Shown in pieces: positions 52,378 to 61,392 of a stretch of 64,000 bases of DNA (positions within the stretch are counted from its first letter, which is position 1; every line of letters starts with the position of its first letter). Source of the stretch: Paenibacillus taichungensis (GTDB taxonomy: Bacteria; Bacillota; Bacilli; Paenibacillales; Paenibacillaceae); NCBI RefSeq assembly GCF_013359905.1, contig NZ_JABMCC010000105.1, forward strand, positions 62,001 to 126,000, read 5' to 3'. The notes under the pieces were generated by a model. The model was not told the DNA's origin. It saw nothing but the letters and a program-made list of their open reading frames with translations, and did not search any database. The position numbers were made by a program, and so were the translations under genes.

Positions 52378-54471
52378 TTATTTCATACTGTCTTTCACAA
52401 GTGCTGCAAAAGCTTCCGAACCTTTCTTCGTTAGATGTACGCCATCTTTTTCGAAATATTCGTCATGCCCCTCGCTTGCAGTGTGCCAATCAATAAGAGA
52501 TACATTGCTATAATCGGAAGCAGCTTCGTTCAGTGCTTTATTCACGGTTCGTTCCCATGGGCGAGGGACTCGCACGGTAACCAGATAAACATGTTCTTCA
52601 TCTTTCAAATAATCCAGCACAGAATTCAGACTTTTGGAATTAAAGGAACCGTTCGTTCCAAGCTCCAATACGACCTGACTGCCCATTTGGTTATTTCTCT
52701 TCAGGCCATCCAGTACATCGGCAGCTTCCCACATCTGACGGCCGATATGACCATCCACGTGCACACCCGATATGGTTTGTTCAAGGTAAGGCTTGGCGTC
52801 CAAAATAACCGAATCTCCAATGACCGTATAGTGAATCTTGCCGTCTTTGGCTGGAGGAGCTGTTTCCTCTTGTTCTTTGGACGAATCTGACGTATTTACA
52901 GGATCCTCTGGATGTTCATTACCGTTGTCTTCTGGATTTCCTGGATTGTCGGTGCTGCCTCTGGGTTTACCAATAGCGTGGTTCGAATCGCCAGGAGTTG
53001 ATCCTTTCTGCTCACCTGAGATTGGTTCCTCCGATTTGGGAGCATTATCTGGCTTCACCGTTTGCTGTTCTTCTTTGCCTGCTGGATCTCCAGCGTTCGC
53101 CGCTGGTTTGTCGTTTTTCTGAGGCGCAGGTTGATTGTCAGCCCCAGAAGTGCTCACTGTTGCTGGAAGAACGTCCTGCCCTTTTTCCTCCGTTACGGAA
53201 TGTTCTCCATTCAGCGTGGCCGACATTGATACCGAATGGGAATCAGAATTCGCTGCAGACGTAATCATCATCTGTGACACCGTAAAGCACATCAACAGAA
53301 TGCTCATCAGCAAGCCAGCTCGCTTCCACCATACGTTGCGAATACCTGTTGTATTGCGCCCTCTTCCCCATAACCGGGACCAGGAATCACGAAATCCGTT
53401 ATGACGTATTGGATTTTCAATATATTTAAGTGACAAGGAGGCCAGTGCAACCGTTGCTGCAACCTGCAAAACCATTCGCACAGGATGTGCTCCACCCGTG
53501 TCTACCGTTGGACTCGTTAGAATAATAACAGGATAGTGCCACAAATATAAACCATAGGACCTTTCCCCAATCCAGCGCAATGGCTTAGCGCCAATGAGCC
53601 TTGCCAGGAAAGATGATGGATGAGCCAGTACAGCTACGAGCAATGTCGTCGCTATGGCCTGAAGTACCATTCCTCCTCGATACAATGAAGGGTCGTACTC
53701 GCTGCTATTCAGCATCATGTAGATTAACCAAGCAAGCGCAGCTAAACCTAACGCATCCAGGACAAGGCGATTGATGCGGGCTAGGGATGACGATAGCTTG
53801 CGACTCGGCCATACCACGGCCAGTGCAGCACCAGCCAGTAGAGCAAATGCTCTTGTGTCTGTTCCATAATAAACACGGCTCGGGTCCAGATCCGGATTAT
53901 ACATGATGGCCATTGCACCAGCAGACAATTCAGCTGCCACGACAATAAAGACGACCAGCCATCCCTTTCTTTTGAACAAAATGATTGCTGCGACCAGTAG
54001 AAGGGGCCATACAATGTAAAACTGTTCTTCCACAGCCAGCGACCAGAAATGCCCAAAGGGTGATGGAGGGCCGAAACTTTCGAAATAGGAAACGTTATGA
54101 AAGATATACCACCAATTGCTTATGTATAATACTCCCGAGACAATGTCACCACGCAACGCAGCGAGTCGAGATGGATCTGTGCAGAGCAACCAAATCATCA
54201 CCACTGCTGTCATCGTGATCATGCCAGGTAACAAGCGCCTTACTCTTCGCACCCAGAAATCACCGAGCGATATCCGGCCTTGCTCCTGCCATTGTGTCAA
54301 AAGAATGTCTGTAATCAAATACCCTGATAGAACAAAGAAAATGCCTACACCGAGCAAACCACCCGGAATAAAACTTAAATTCAGATGATACCCTATGACT
54401 GCAAGCACAGCGATGGCTCGCAAACCATCCAGTCCGTTCATATGCCTCTTGCTTTTCAACGATTGTGACAT
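52378..54471 (-). CDS. OatA-like membrane acyltransferase with extracellular SGNH domain
   Basis: A 697-residue protein. Residues about 10-375 form an acyltransferase-3 domain with ten or so helices; the catalytic-type His29 lies in AVIGYHLNLSF and SLAVEEQFYIVWP is typical. A further hydrophobic segment leads to an unusually long linker of about 150 residues, rich in Pro, Asn, Asp, Glu, Gly and Ser. The C-terminal SGNH esterase/transferase domain has GDSVILDA (nucleophile Ser), LGTNGS (Asn block) and DGVHLTKKG (Asp and His), so all four blocks are there. By similarity it moves acetyl groups across the membrane and onto peptidoglycan or another surface glycan, as OatA does. The start at 54471 has AAGGAGGGG before it. 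The long linker may span the cell wall. Confidence 0.9.
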   Translation of the reverse strand: MSQSLKSKRHMNGLDGLRAIAVLAVIGYHLNLSFIPGGLLGVGIFFVLSGYLITDILLTQWQEQGRISLGDFWVRRVRRLLPGMITMTAVVMIWLLCTDPSRLAALRGDIVSGVLYISNWWYIFHNVSYFESFGPPSPFGHFWSLAVEEQFYIVWPLLLVAAIILFKRKGWLVVFIVVAAELSAGAMAIMYNPDLDPSRVYYGTDTRAFALLAGAALAVVWPSRKLSSSLARINRLVLDALGLAALAWLIYMMLNSSEYDPSLYRGGMVLQAIATTLLVAVLAHPSSFLARLIGAKPLRWIGERSYGLYLWHYPVIILTSPTVDTGGAHPVRMVLQVAATVALASLSLKYIENPIRHNGFRDSWSRLWGRGRNTTGIRNVWWKRAGLLMSILLMCFTVSQMMITSAANSDSHSVSMSATLNGEHSVTEEKGQDVLPATVSTSGADNQPAPQKNDKPAANAGDPAGKEEQQTVKPDNAPKSEEPISGEQKGSTPGDSNHAIGKPRGSTDNPGNPEDNGNEHPEDPVNTSDSSKEQEETAPPAKDGKIHYTVIGDSVILDAKPYLEQTISGVHVDGHIGRQMWEAADVLDGLKRNNQMGSQVVLELGTNGSFNSKSLNSVLDYLKDEEHVYLVTVRVPRPWERTVNKALNEAASDYSNVSLIDWHTASEGHDEYFEKDGVHLTKKGSEAFAALVKDSMK

Positions 54472-54984
54472 GCGAGCCCCTCCTTGACAATGTGAGTCGA
54501 CATCATCCATGTCTGGGGCGTTCGAGAACTCCTTGTGGTTCTGGTTGTCATTAACATACGTATTGCACCTTCCATCATTCATTTACAACATAAAGAAGAC
54601 GAGTTACTTAACCATGATGTTTATGATTACGATTTCTTTATATCTTTGTTGTTATCTCCCGTTTAGCATTATACGCCCGAAAGATTATTCACAAATTACA
54701 GCAATAGTTACAATCCAGTGAAACGATGTAACCTTTCCTGCCAAGCATATATAGCTGTAAAATCATACTCTAATTTTATTGTTAAATACAGCATTTTTCA
54801 TGGAATGGCTAATATTACCTTGCCTTTTATTTCATATATGAGCAGATCCTTCTGAGGGTCTGGAGTGTACGCTTGAGCCAATAGGAAAAGGCTGCCGACT
54901 TGCTCAGCAGCCAATAACCATTATAAACCTATCTTTTGCCGGATTGAAAGTTTTGCTCATAATTGCATCTTGGTGCCTAGTCCC
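54472..54984. other. 513-nt intergenic region upstream of the OatA-like gene
   Basis: Contains the ribosome binding site and upstream region of the OatA-like gene, including a leftward TATAAT at 54668-54673 whose TTGTGA partner has only a 15-nt spacer, and the flavin reductase terminator at 54890-54912. The rest is AT-rich with no ribosome binding site next to any open frame. Confidence 0.5.
54890..54912 (-). terminator. Terminator of the flavin reductase gene
   Basis: GGCTGC pairs with GCAGCC (54890-54895 with 54907-54912), followed on the minus strand by TTTTCC, about 70 nt after the stop codon. Confidence 0.65.
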
Positions 54985-55545
54985 CTAGAGGTAAAACGGA
55001 TGAACTTTCTCTTCCGCACTCCCATCGAGAATCCGATAAGAGGATCTTCCTACGTACATTGGAATCTGCAATTTGTCCAGATTAACCATTCCATTTTCCA
55101 AGAAGTATTCCGGGTCTTGATACCGCTGTAACACTTCACCTGCAATCCACTCATGATCCCCATACGTTGTGATATCGATAACCTTGCACTCGTAAGCAAA
55201 ATAAGCTTCGGTCAGAATGGGTACATTCACTTTGATTCCTTCTTCGTATGTAATTCCGAATTTCGAGAATTTGTCTGTGTCTCTTCCACTGAAGGTTCCC
55301 GCAGCCTGAATCCACTCCGAATGATGACCCGGAAGGAAGTGTACCCCGAATACGCCACTCTGCTCAATCAATTCATAAGAGTACGTTTCCTTCCTCAGCG
55401 ATATCCCGTAAATTCCGGGAGACGATCCAATATAGGTATGCCAGCCTGAGGCCATCACATTCTGCATTCCCTTATGACGGGATGTCACTACCGCCACCAT
55501 GCCGGGATACGAATAAAACATAGGTTCATCTATCGGTTTCCGCAT
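54985..55545 (-). CDS. Flavin reductase-like FMN-binding protein
   Basis: A 186-residue split-barrel protein of the flavin reductase family. PGMVAVVTSRHKGMQNVMASGWHTYIGSSPGIYGISL at about 14-50 is the usual FMN-binding opening. The middle SGVFGVHFLPGHHSEWIQAAGTFSGRDTDKFSKFGI part holds the typical G-x-x-S-G-R-D segment of this family. It binds FMN and supplies reduced flavin to partner oxygenases or reduces metal ions or quinones. GAGGTGATC precedes the ATG. It is not coupled to neighbours, although a FAD monooxygenase gene lies about 3 kb away. Confidence 0.85.
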   Translation of the reverse strand: MRKPIDEPMFYSYPGMVAVVTSRHKGMQNVMASGWHTYIGSSPGIYGISLRKETYSYELIEQSGVFGVHFLPGHHSEWIQAAGTFSGRDTDKFSKFGITYEEGIKVNVPILTEAYFAYECKVIDITTYGDHEWIAGEVLQRYQDPEYFLENGMVNLDKLQIPMYVGRSSYRILDGSAEEKVHPFYL

Positions 55546-55816
55546 CTGATCACCTCTTCGTTTTCAATAGGCCCTTAAGCTGTAATAGGCCTTTTCTCAT
55601 CCATAATTATACAATATAAGTAAAGGATGAAAAAGAATTACTTCCTTCATCACTAATCACTATTTGAATATACGAAAATATTAGCGAAAACGGGGCCACT
55701 GCTGTATTTCCCCAATTATTTTTCTCTTGATATTCGAAGATAGGTGTATTAAATTAAAAAATACATTTTTACTATACATCAGTAAGATGAATCAACTGAG
55801 ATGAAAGGATTGTGAA

Positions 55817-56449
55817 ATGGAAGTTTATCTAAAATATTTCTTGATTGGTCTTGCCATTGCCATGCCAGTCGGAGCAATTACTGTAGAAATGACAAAACAA
55901 GGTTTAAAAAATGGGTTTATCCATGGATGGGCAGTTGGTCTCGGCGGTATGACAATTGATGTCACACTTATACTCGCCATGTACTTTGGCTTCGCTTCTG
56001 TACTGGCCTTGCCTTACGTGCAGATCCCGCTTTGGCTGGTAGGTGCAGGATTTTTGGCCTATCTGGGCTACGATTCCATTAAAAATGCGGATAAAGATAT
56101 TACACCCGCAGACGAAAAGACTCAGAAATCATTCTTTAGTACATATCGCAATGGGTTGCTTGTCGCCGTATCTCCAGGGAATTTGATTTTTTGGGTTTCC
56201 GTATTCGGTGCAGTGTTATCTGATTCCTATAGCTCATCACATTCAGGCAGCTTTGCTATCGCAGCATGCGGCGTAATGAGTGGTATTCTAATTCATGATC
56301 TAGGGCTTTTGTCGGTGGTGTCTGTCACCAGAAGAGTGATGAGTCGCTCCATGATTCGCTGGGTCTCCGTCATAGCCGGAATACTACTGTTTGGATTTTC
56401 CCTATACTTCCTCTATGAGTTCATCATGGGGATCGTCGGTTACGTTTAG
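55817..56449 (+). CDS. LysE/RhtB-family amino acid exporter
   Basis: A 210-residue membrane protein with six predicted helices. The N-terminal FLIGLAIAMPVGAITVEMTKQGLKNGFIHGWAVGLGG is the defining motif of the LysE family, and VAVSPGNLIFWVSVFGAV is the matching second-half motif. It should export amino acids or similar small molecules. AAAGGATTGTGAA precedes the ATG. Single gene ending in a strong terminator. Confidence 0.9.
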   Translation: MEVYLKYFLIGLAIAMPVGAITVEMTKQGLKNGFIHGWAVGLGGMTIDVTLILAMYFGFASVLALPYVQIPLWLVGAGFLAYLGYDSIKNADKDITPADEKTQKSFFSTYRNGLLVAVSPGNLIFWVSVFGAVLSDSYSSSHSGSFAIAACGVMSGILIHDLGLLSVVSVTRRVMSRSMIRWVSVIAGILLFGFSLYFLYEFIMGIVGYV

Positions 56450-56469
56450 AAGAGAGATGCTTGTTATGT

Positions 56470-56504
56470 GAAGAAGGAGTCCACCACTGGCGGACTCCTT
56501 CTTC
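56470..56504. terminator. Bidirectional intrinsic terminator
   Basis: A 13-bp perfect stem (56470-56482 with 56492-56504) and 9-nt loop followed by ATTTTAT; it lies between the convergent LysE and HAD genes. Confidence 0.85.
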
Positions 56505-56547
56505 ATTTTATTGATTATCTCTAATGAATGCTAAATCCCAATAGTGA

Positions 56548-57357
56548 TCATCCTGCCGCAATGTTTTCGACTTTTACCCTAGCTTTGCCAAATACACTTC
56601 CCTCTTCTTCCAGTCTTTCTGCAATTTCAATGATTTTGTCGATGACATTCTTCTCTTGGCTCTCTACCCTTTCACTCGCAATCTGAGCAAGCTTCTCATG
56701 TTGCCCAACGCAAATGGAACGACTGGCATACTCAAACATGGGAATATCATTCGCATCATTTCCAAAAGCAATAAAACCATGGGGAGAGACCCCAAGTGCT
56801 TGCAAACCTGTCCATTTATTCACACCCTTAGGACTAATATCAATGATGTTCTCTGTTCCATGCATGTATGTAACCACAGGAAGGTTGTGCAATGCCTCCA
56901 GCATCTCCTGGTGGTTGCGGCTGCTTAAGACCACTACCTTCACTATCTCGGTTAATTCCTCCAGCAGCACGTTCTTCGCTCTGCACTCGGGGTCCAGATT
57001 TCTTCGAATGGGATGCTCCGGCTTGCCTGAATAACAGTAATCCCATTGACAATCAATGAGATACTCTGCTTCATGCTGCTTCAATAACGCCAGTATATGG
57101 TCAGCAATAGATGCTTCCAAATAAACTGTGGAAATCTCAAGCCCGCTGCGATACACAAATCCTCCATTACCGCCTACCAGCGGAAATTGCTGCATATGGA
57201 CAGGCAGTATAGGCAATAAATCACGAATCGGTCGTGCAGATGCAAAAATAAGTTCATGACCTTTCTCCACGAGACAGTCCAATGTCTGAACCATTTCTCT
57301 GGTTAACGGTTTCCCTTGAAAACAGATGGTTCCATCCAGATCAAATACAAACTTCAT
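56548..57357 (-). CDS. HAD-superfamily phosphatase, Cof type
   Basis: A 269-residue Cof-type HAD phosphatase. Motif I is FDLDGTICF (nucleophile Asp and acid Asp at its start), motif II is FASARP, the Lys of motif III is in the INKWTGLQALG region, and motif IV is FGNDANDIPMFEYA. All catalytic residues are present; a C2-type cap lies between about 80 and 180. It dephosphorylates sugar phosphates or flavin precursors. The third of three tandem ATG codons (57357) is preferred because GAGGGGG is then 7 nt away. Its 5' end faces the Crp-type regulator gene divergently, 85 nt apart. Confidence 0.88.
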   Translation of the reverse strand: MKFVFDLDGTICFQGKPLTREMVQTLDCLVEKGHELIFASARPIRDLLPILPVHMQQFPLVGGNGGFVYRSGLEISTVYLEASIADHILALLKQHEAEYLIDCQWDYCYSGKPEHPIRRNLDPECRAKNVLLEELTEIVKVVVLSSRNHQEMLEALHNLPVVTYMHGTENIIDISPKGVNKWTGLQALGVSPHGFIAFGNDANDIPMFEYASRSICVGQHEKLAQIASERVESQEKNVIDKIIEIAERLEEEGSVFGKARVKVENIAAG

Positions 57358-57442
57358 CATCATTCCCCCTCGTTTTTCTAATCATATCAAGTTCATATAT
57401 AATGAAAAGGACCGATGTCCATTCGAGGTGAAAAAAATTAAA

Positions 57443-58126
57443 ATGTACAGGGGATACGAAAAGATAGAACCTTATATGTCCCTTTTTAATTTGGAACAAA
57501 TCTTTGCTGACGCAGCTTTGCTTCCCATTCAGCTTCGGGAGTATGATTCAGATGAATATGTTCTTACGGAAGGCGATGAGCTAGAAGGGCTTTATTTCCA
57601 AGTGGAAGGTCTGACCAGAGTCTCCTCAAGTGTTGAGACTGGCAAGTCTCTTTTGCTGCGTTTCTGCCACCCCTTATCCATTTTTGGTGATATTGAATTG
57701 ATTCAGAAAGTGGCTGTACAATCACAGGTTCAAGCTGTACAGCCCTCCAAATTCCTGTTTATAGACATACAAACCGTTGAACGAAACTTAATGCAGGATT
57801 ATCGTTTTTTGAATGAATTACTTAAACATCTGTCCTATAAATTGCAGACATGTACAGCGGCATCCCGAATCAACTCACTTTCCTCCGTTGAAGAACGTTT
57901 TGCCATCTATTTGATGTCCACTCGTCTACCCAAAGAGTTTGGCAAAGAAATTAGCACGCCTCACATTCCAGAAATAGCATCCGTAATCGGTACAACGCCC
58001 CGTCACTTAAATCGCCTCATTCAGAAACTGTCCGATCTGGAAATCCTGTGCAAAAAAAGAAAAGGGTTTGTTGTGCTCGATTGGGAGCGGGTGGATGAAC
58101 TATCAAATGGATTGCGTTATGACTAG
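57443..58126 (+). CDS. Crp/Fnr-family transcriptional regulator
   Basis: A 227-residue regulator with a cyclic-nucleotide-type beta-barrel (about 20-125, with EGDELEGLYFQVEG) and a winged-helix part (about 150-220, with IPEIASVIGTTPRHLNRLIQKLSDLEIL). It has no Cys cluster for an iron-sulfur centre and lacks the clear cAMP-binding residues of Crp. The layout recalls YeiL-type regulators. The ATG at 57443 is preferred; GAGGTG lies 13 nt upstream and a GTG 15 nt earlier is an alternative. The msrA gene begins 49 nt after it, so it may control or respond to oxidative stress. Confidence 0.85.
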   Translation: MYRGYEKIEPYMSLFNLEQIFADAALLPIQLREYDSDEYVLTEGDELEGLYFQVEGLTRVSSSVETGKSLLLRFCHPLSIFGDIELIQKVAVQSQVQAVQPSKFLFIDIQTVERNLMQDYRFLNELLKHLSYKLQTCTAASRINSLSSVEERFAIYLMSTRLPKEFGKEISTPHIPEIASVIGTTPRHLNRLIQKLSDLEILCKKRKGFVVLDWERVDELSNGLRYD

Positions 58127-58174
58127 CATTCATAGTAATCTTGATTAAACACAACTGAGAAATGGGGAATAGCA

Positions 58175-58693
58175 GTGATTGAAAAAGCAACGTTTGCCGG
58201 GGGATGTTTCTGGTGTATGGTAAGTCCTTTTGAAGAGCAGCCCGGCATTCACGGGATTATATCCGGATACATGGGTGGAACCGTAGAAAACCCTACATAT
58301 GAACAAGTGTTGACCGGGGAAACAGGGCATTTGGAAGTCGTGCAAATCTCGTTTGATCCAGCCATTTTCCCATATGAGAAATTGCTTGAGCTGTACTGGC
58401 CGCAGATCGATCCTACAGATGCCACGGGTCAGGGTAATGATCGCAAAAGCCAATATCGGGCTGCCATCCTGTATCACAATGAAGAGCAACGCCAATTGGC
58501 CCTGAAATCACGAGAGGAACTGGCCAAAACAGGCCGATTCGATAAACCTGTCGTTACTGCTATTGAGGAAGCATCCGTATTTTATCCGGCAGAAGAATAT
58601 CATCAAAATTTCCATCGCAAAGATCCGAAATATTATAAAGAATCCCGAATTTATTCCGGACGCGATGAAATTATCAAGAAATATTGGAGTTAA
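58175..58693 (+). CDS. msrA: Peptide-methionine (S)-S-oxide reductase
   Basis: A 172-residue MsrA that repairs oxidised methionine. The active-site motif GGCFWCM (Cys11 as nucleophile, Cys14 as possible resolving Cys) matches the B. subtilis enzyme. SGYMGGTVENPTYEQV and GHLEVVQISFDP are further family motifs, and the QYRAAILYHNEEQ segment closes the substrate pocket. The start is GTG, with TGGGGAATAGCA before it. It follows the Crp-type regulator after 49 nt and ends in a strong terminator; the two are probably cotranscribed. Confidence 0.95.
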   Translation: MIEKATFAGGCFWCMVSPFEEQPGIHGIISGYMGGTVENPTYEQVLTGETGHLEVVQISFDPAIFPYEKLLELYWPQIDPTDATGQGNDRKSQYRAAILYHNEEQRQLALKSREELAKTGRFDKPVVTAIEEASVFYPAEEYHQNFHRKDPKYYKESRIYSGRDEIIKKYWS

Positions 58694-58707
58694 CTTCTTT
58701 AAATCAT

Positions 58708-58730
58708 AAAGCGGCCACATGGGCCGCTTT
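58708..58730. terminator. Bidirectional intrinsic terminator
   Basis: A 9-bp perfect stem (AAAGCGGCC with GGCCGCTTT) with a 5-nt loop and T-run, between the convergent msrA and HAD genes. Confidence 0.9.
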
Positions 58731-58746
58731 TTTTGTTGCATCCATT

Positions 58747-59397
58747 TTACAGTACACCGATTATAGCCTTCAACTCCTCAATGCTATCAATAACCCGATC
58801 CGCCTGAGCTAGCTCATCGGCTTGAGCAAAGTCAAAATTACATCCAATGGAAATTAAATTATTATCCTTTGCAGCCTTAATGTCAGACAATCGATCTCCG
58901 ATAACCATCCCATGAGTGATCTTATATTTCTCCACGATGGAGCGTACGAGATCAGACTTATTTTGTGATGAAATCTGCTGTATACTGAATGTTTCCTTTA
59001 CCCACTCATTCAGATGATAATAGTTTACGATGGCATTCAAGTATTCGATTTGTCCATTACTCGCTATGTATATCGGTATACTCTTCTCTTTGCAGTAGTG
59101 AAAGAACTCTTCTACATACGGGTACAGGGCACCATGGCCTGCGTCGATATTCGCAATCAACTTCTCATGAAACCATTCATTTGCTTGTTGTCTAATCTGG
59201 TCCGAGTATCCGGGCAATAAATTCTCCCAGACGACGGGCAGAGGAACTCCCATAATCTCACGATACTTTTCTATTGGTGTATTCTGCTCCCACAATCCCT
59301 TTGATCTCAGATGATTAAAAGTGTCATGCAGAGAAGTCTCCAATATTCGATCTGTCTGAAATAACGTACCATCCATATCAAAAATCAATGAAAGCAT
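58747..59397 (-). CDS. HAD-superfamily hydrolase, phosphoglycolate phosphatase-like
   Basis: A 216-residue HAD phosphatase with a C1-type helical cap. Motif I is IFDMDGTLFQTD, motif II is IYIASNG, the motif III Lys is in QNKSDLVRSI, and motif IV is MVIGDRLSDIKAAKDNNL, all intact. It probably removes phosphate from a small phosphoester such as phosphoglycolate or a nucleotide. The start at 59397 has AAGGAGGAG before it; a further in-frame ATG 21 nt upstream lies inside that site. A nearly perfect 32-bp palindrome (59442-59473) sits 45 nt upstream. Confidence 0.88.
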   Translation of the reverse strand: MLSLIFDMDGTLFQTDRILETSLHDTFNHLRSKGLWEQNTPIEKYREIMGVPLPVVWENLLPGYSDQIRQQANEWFHEKLIANIDAGHGALYPYVEEFFHYCKEKSIPIYIASNGQIEYLNAIVNYYHLNEWVKETFSIQQISSQNKSDLVRSIVEKYKITHGMVIGDRLSDIKAAKDNNLISIGCNFDFAQADELAQADRVIDSIEELKAIIGVL

Positions 59398-59441
59398 AAA
59401 CAGATTCTCCTCCTTCATATTCAGGATATAGTTTGAGACAT

Positions 59442-59473
59442 AATAGTCACTCTACTTAAGTAAAGTGACTATT
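59442..59473. promoter_or_regulatory. 32-bp palindrome upstream of the HAD gene
   Basis: AATAGTCACT at 59442-59451 is mirrored by AGTGACTATT at 59464-59473, and the middle TACTTAAGTA is itself a perfect palindrome; only one position pair (C/A) fails to match. There is no T-run on either strand, so an operator is likelier than a terminator. It lies 45 nt before the HAD start and about 160 nt before yqhH. Confidence 0.55.
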
Positions 59474-59629
59474 CATCAACATACGTGAATACCTATCATT
59501 TTACAACCCTTCCAGACTTTCTGATTGAAATCACCCCTTATTCCAAGGTTGGTTATGAACTGCCTCTCATTCGTCCATACTATTACCTACGAATAAACCG
59601 TCATCACGAATGGCAGGGGAGGAAGCACC

Positions 59630-61390
59630 ATGAACCGGAAAAACCCGCATCAAATTAATCAACCTGCAGCAGAACTACCCGTTCCGCTTGAATTCGATCG
59701 CAGCTGGATCACCCAACTGGAGTCCAGACTCGATAAAGGCGGCCCTTGGGGCGATTACAGACTCTTTCAACTTGGCATTCAAGCGGAAGAGACGAATCTG
59801 ATTCCCAACTTTGATGAAATCCAATGTCTGAAGCATTTACAGGGACTCACCCCTCTTCCACACCAGATGGATACTGCACGCAGAGTACTGTTTGAAATGT
59901 CAGGTCGTGCCATTCTCGCCGATGAGGTTGGACTTGGCAAAACGATTGAAGCCGGCCTGATTTTGAAAGAATATATGGTTCGTGGACTCGTATCCAAAGT
60001 GCTCATTCTCGTGCCTGCGTCCCTTGTACTGCAATGGGTTCGGGAGTTAAATTCCAAATTTGGCATCCCTGCGGTTGCACAGAAAAAGGCGTATTCCTGG
60101 CAGAACGAAATTGTGGTTGCCTCGATGGATACTGCAAAGCGTGACCCGCATAAAGATATGCTGCTGAATACGGATTACGACATGATTATTATCGACGAGG
60201 CTCATAAACTCAAAAATAAAAAAACGACCAACTATCAATTCATGCTGAAATTACGGAAAAAGTACTGCCTGCTGCTTACGGCTACACCGGTGCAGAATGA
60301 TATGAGCGAGCTGTTCAACCTCATTAACCTGCTCAAGCCGGGACAGCTTGGCCGTCAAGGTGATTTTGCAGCCAACTTTGTCGTCGACAAACGCATTCCG
60401 AAAAATCAGGAGCAGCTCAAGGATGAGTTGTCCAAAGTCATGATCCGTAACCGTCGCGGTGAAGGACCTGTTCAATTTACCAAACGGAACGTGTCCAATG
60501 TGAATTTGCAGCTTTCTCCTGAAGAACAGGCCCTTTACGATGGGGTGACTTCCTTTGTGAAGGATCAGTACCAGGAAGCGGGCGGCAATCTGAGCAGCAT
60601 GCTTTCCCTAGTGACGTTGCAGCGCGAAGTATGCAGCAGCCGGGATGCCGTGTTTGTGACGTTGGTCAATCTGTCGAAGAAGCTTCCACTGGACTCCCCA
60701 CTGCGGGATAAGATTTGGGAGCTCGTTGCTCATATTAAAGCGATCAAGGAAAATACCAAAGCGGAAAAAACGATGGAACTTGTTCGTGACATGAATGAGA
60801 AGGTTATTATTTTCACCGAATACCGTGCCACGCAGGAGTACTTGCTCAATTATTTTCGTAACAACGGCCTGACCGCAGTTCCCTACCGGGGCGGCATGAA
60901 CCGGGGTAAAAAAGACTGGATGATGGACCTCTTCCGTGGCCGCGTACAGGCAATGATTGCAACCGAGGCGGGCGGTGAAGGTATCAACCTGCAATTTTGC
61001 CATCACATGATCAACTTCGACCTGCCCTGGAATCCCATGCGTGTTGAGCAGCGGATCGGTCGCGTTCACCGATTGGGACAGCAGAATGATGTGAACATTT
61101 ACAACCTTTCGACGACCGGCACAATCGAGGAGCATATTCTGAATCTGCTTCATGAGAAGATCAATATGTTCGAGATGGTCATTGGTGGATTGGATGTCAT
61201 TCTGGAGCGGCTGGAGAAGAAGGAGTCAATCGAAAAAAGTTTGTACAAAATCATGCTTGAATCACAAAACGAAGAGGATATCCGCCGTAAAATGGACTCG
61301 CTCGGACAATCGCTGAACTCCATTCAGCGCAAAGTTGCAGATGAGGCACCAGCCGTATCCGGGCTTGATATTCGTAAAGGAGGCCTCTGA
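59630..61390 (+). CDS. yqhH: SNF2/RapA-like helicase (YqhH)
   Basis: A 586-residue SNF2-family ATPase. Walker A is DEVGLGKT (98-105), the DEAH box is at 189-192, and LTATPVQND is motif III. The second RecA-like half has FTEYRATQEYL, EAGGEGINLQ and QRIGRVHRLGQ, the last with the arginine fingers. It should move on double-stranded DNA or remodel a DNA-bound protein, perhaps RNA polymerase, as RapA does. It matches B. subtilis YqhH in length and in being paired with yqhG. AGGGGAGG stands before the ATG. The yqhG gene begins 2 nt after its stop. Confidence 0.92.
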   Translation: MNRKNPHQINQPAAELPVPLEFDRSWITQLESRLDKGGPWGDYRLFQLGIQAEETNLIPNFDEIQCLKHLQGLTPLPHQMDTARRVLFEMSGRAILADEVGLGKTIEAGLILKEYMVRGLVSKVLILVPASLVLQWVRELNSKFGIPAVAQKKAYSWQNEIVVASMDTAKRDPHKDMLLNTDYDMIIIDEAHKLKNKKTTNYQFMLKLRKKYCLLLTATPVQNDMSELFNLINLLKPGQLGRQGDFAANFVVDKRIPKNQEQLKDELSKVMIRNRRGEGPVQFTKRNVSNVNLQLSPEEQALYDGVTSFVKDQYQEAGGNLSSMLSLVTLQREVCSSRDAVFVTLVNLSKKLPLDSPLRDKIWELVAHIKAIKENTKAEKTMELVRDMNEKVIIFTEYRATQEYLLNYFRNNGLTAVPYRGGMNRGKKDWMMDLFRGRVQAMIATEAGGEGINLQFCHHMINFDLPWNPMRVEQRIGRVHRLGQQNDVNIYNLSTTGTIEEHILNLLHEKINMFEMVIGGLDVILERLEKKESIEKSLYKIMLESQNEEDIRRKMDSLGQSLNSIQRKVADEAPAVSGLDIRKGGL

Positions 61391-61392
61391 TT

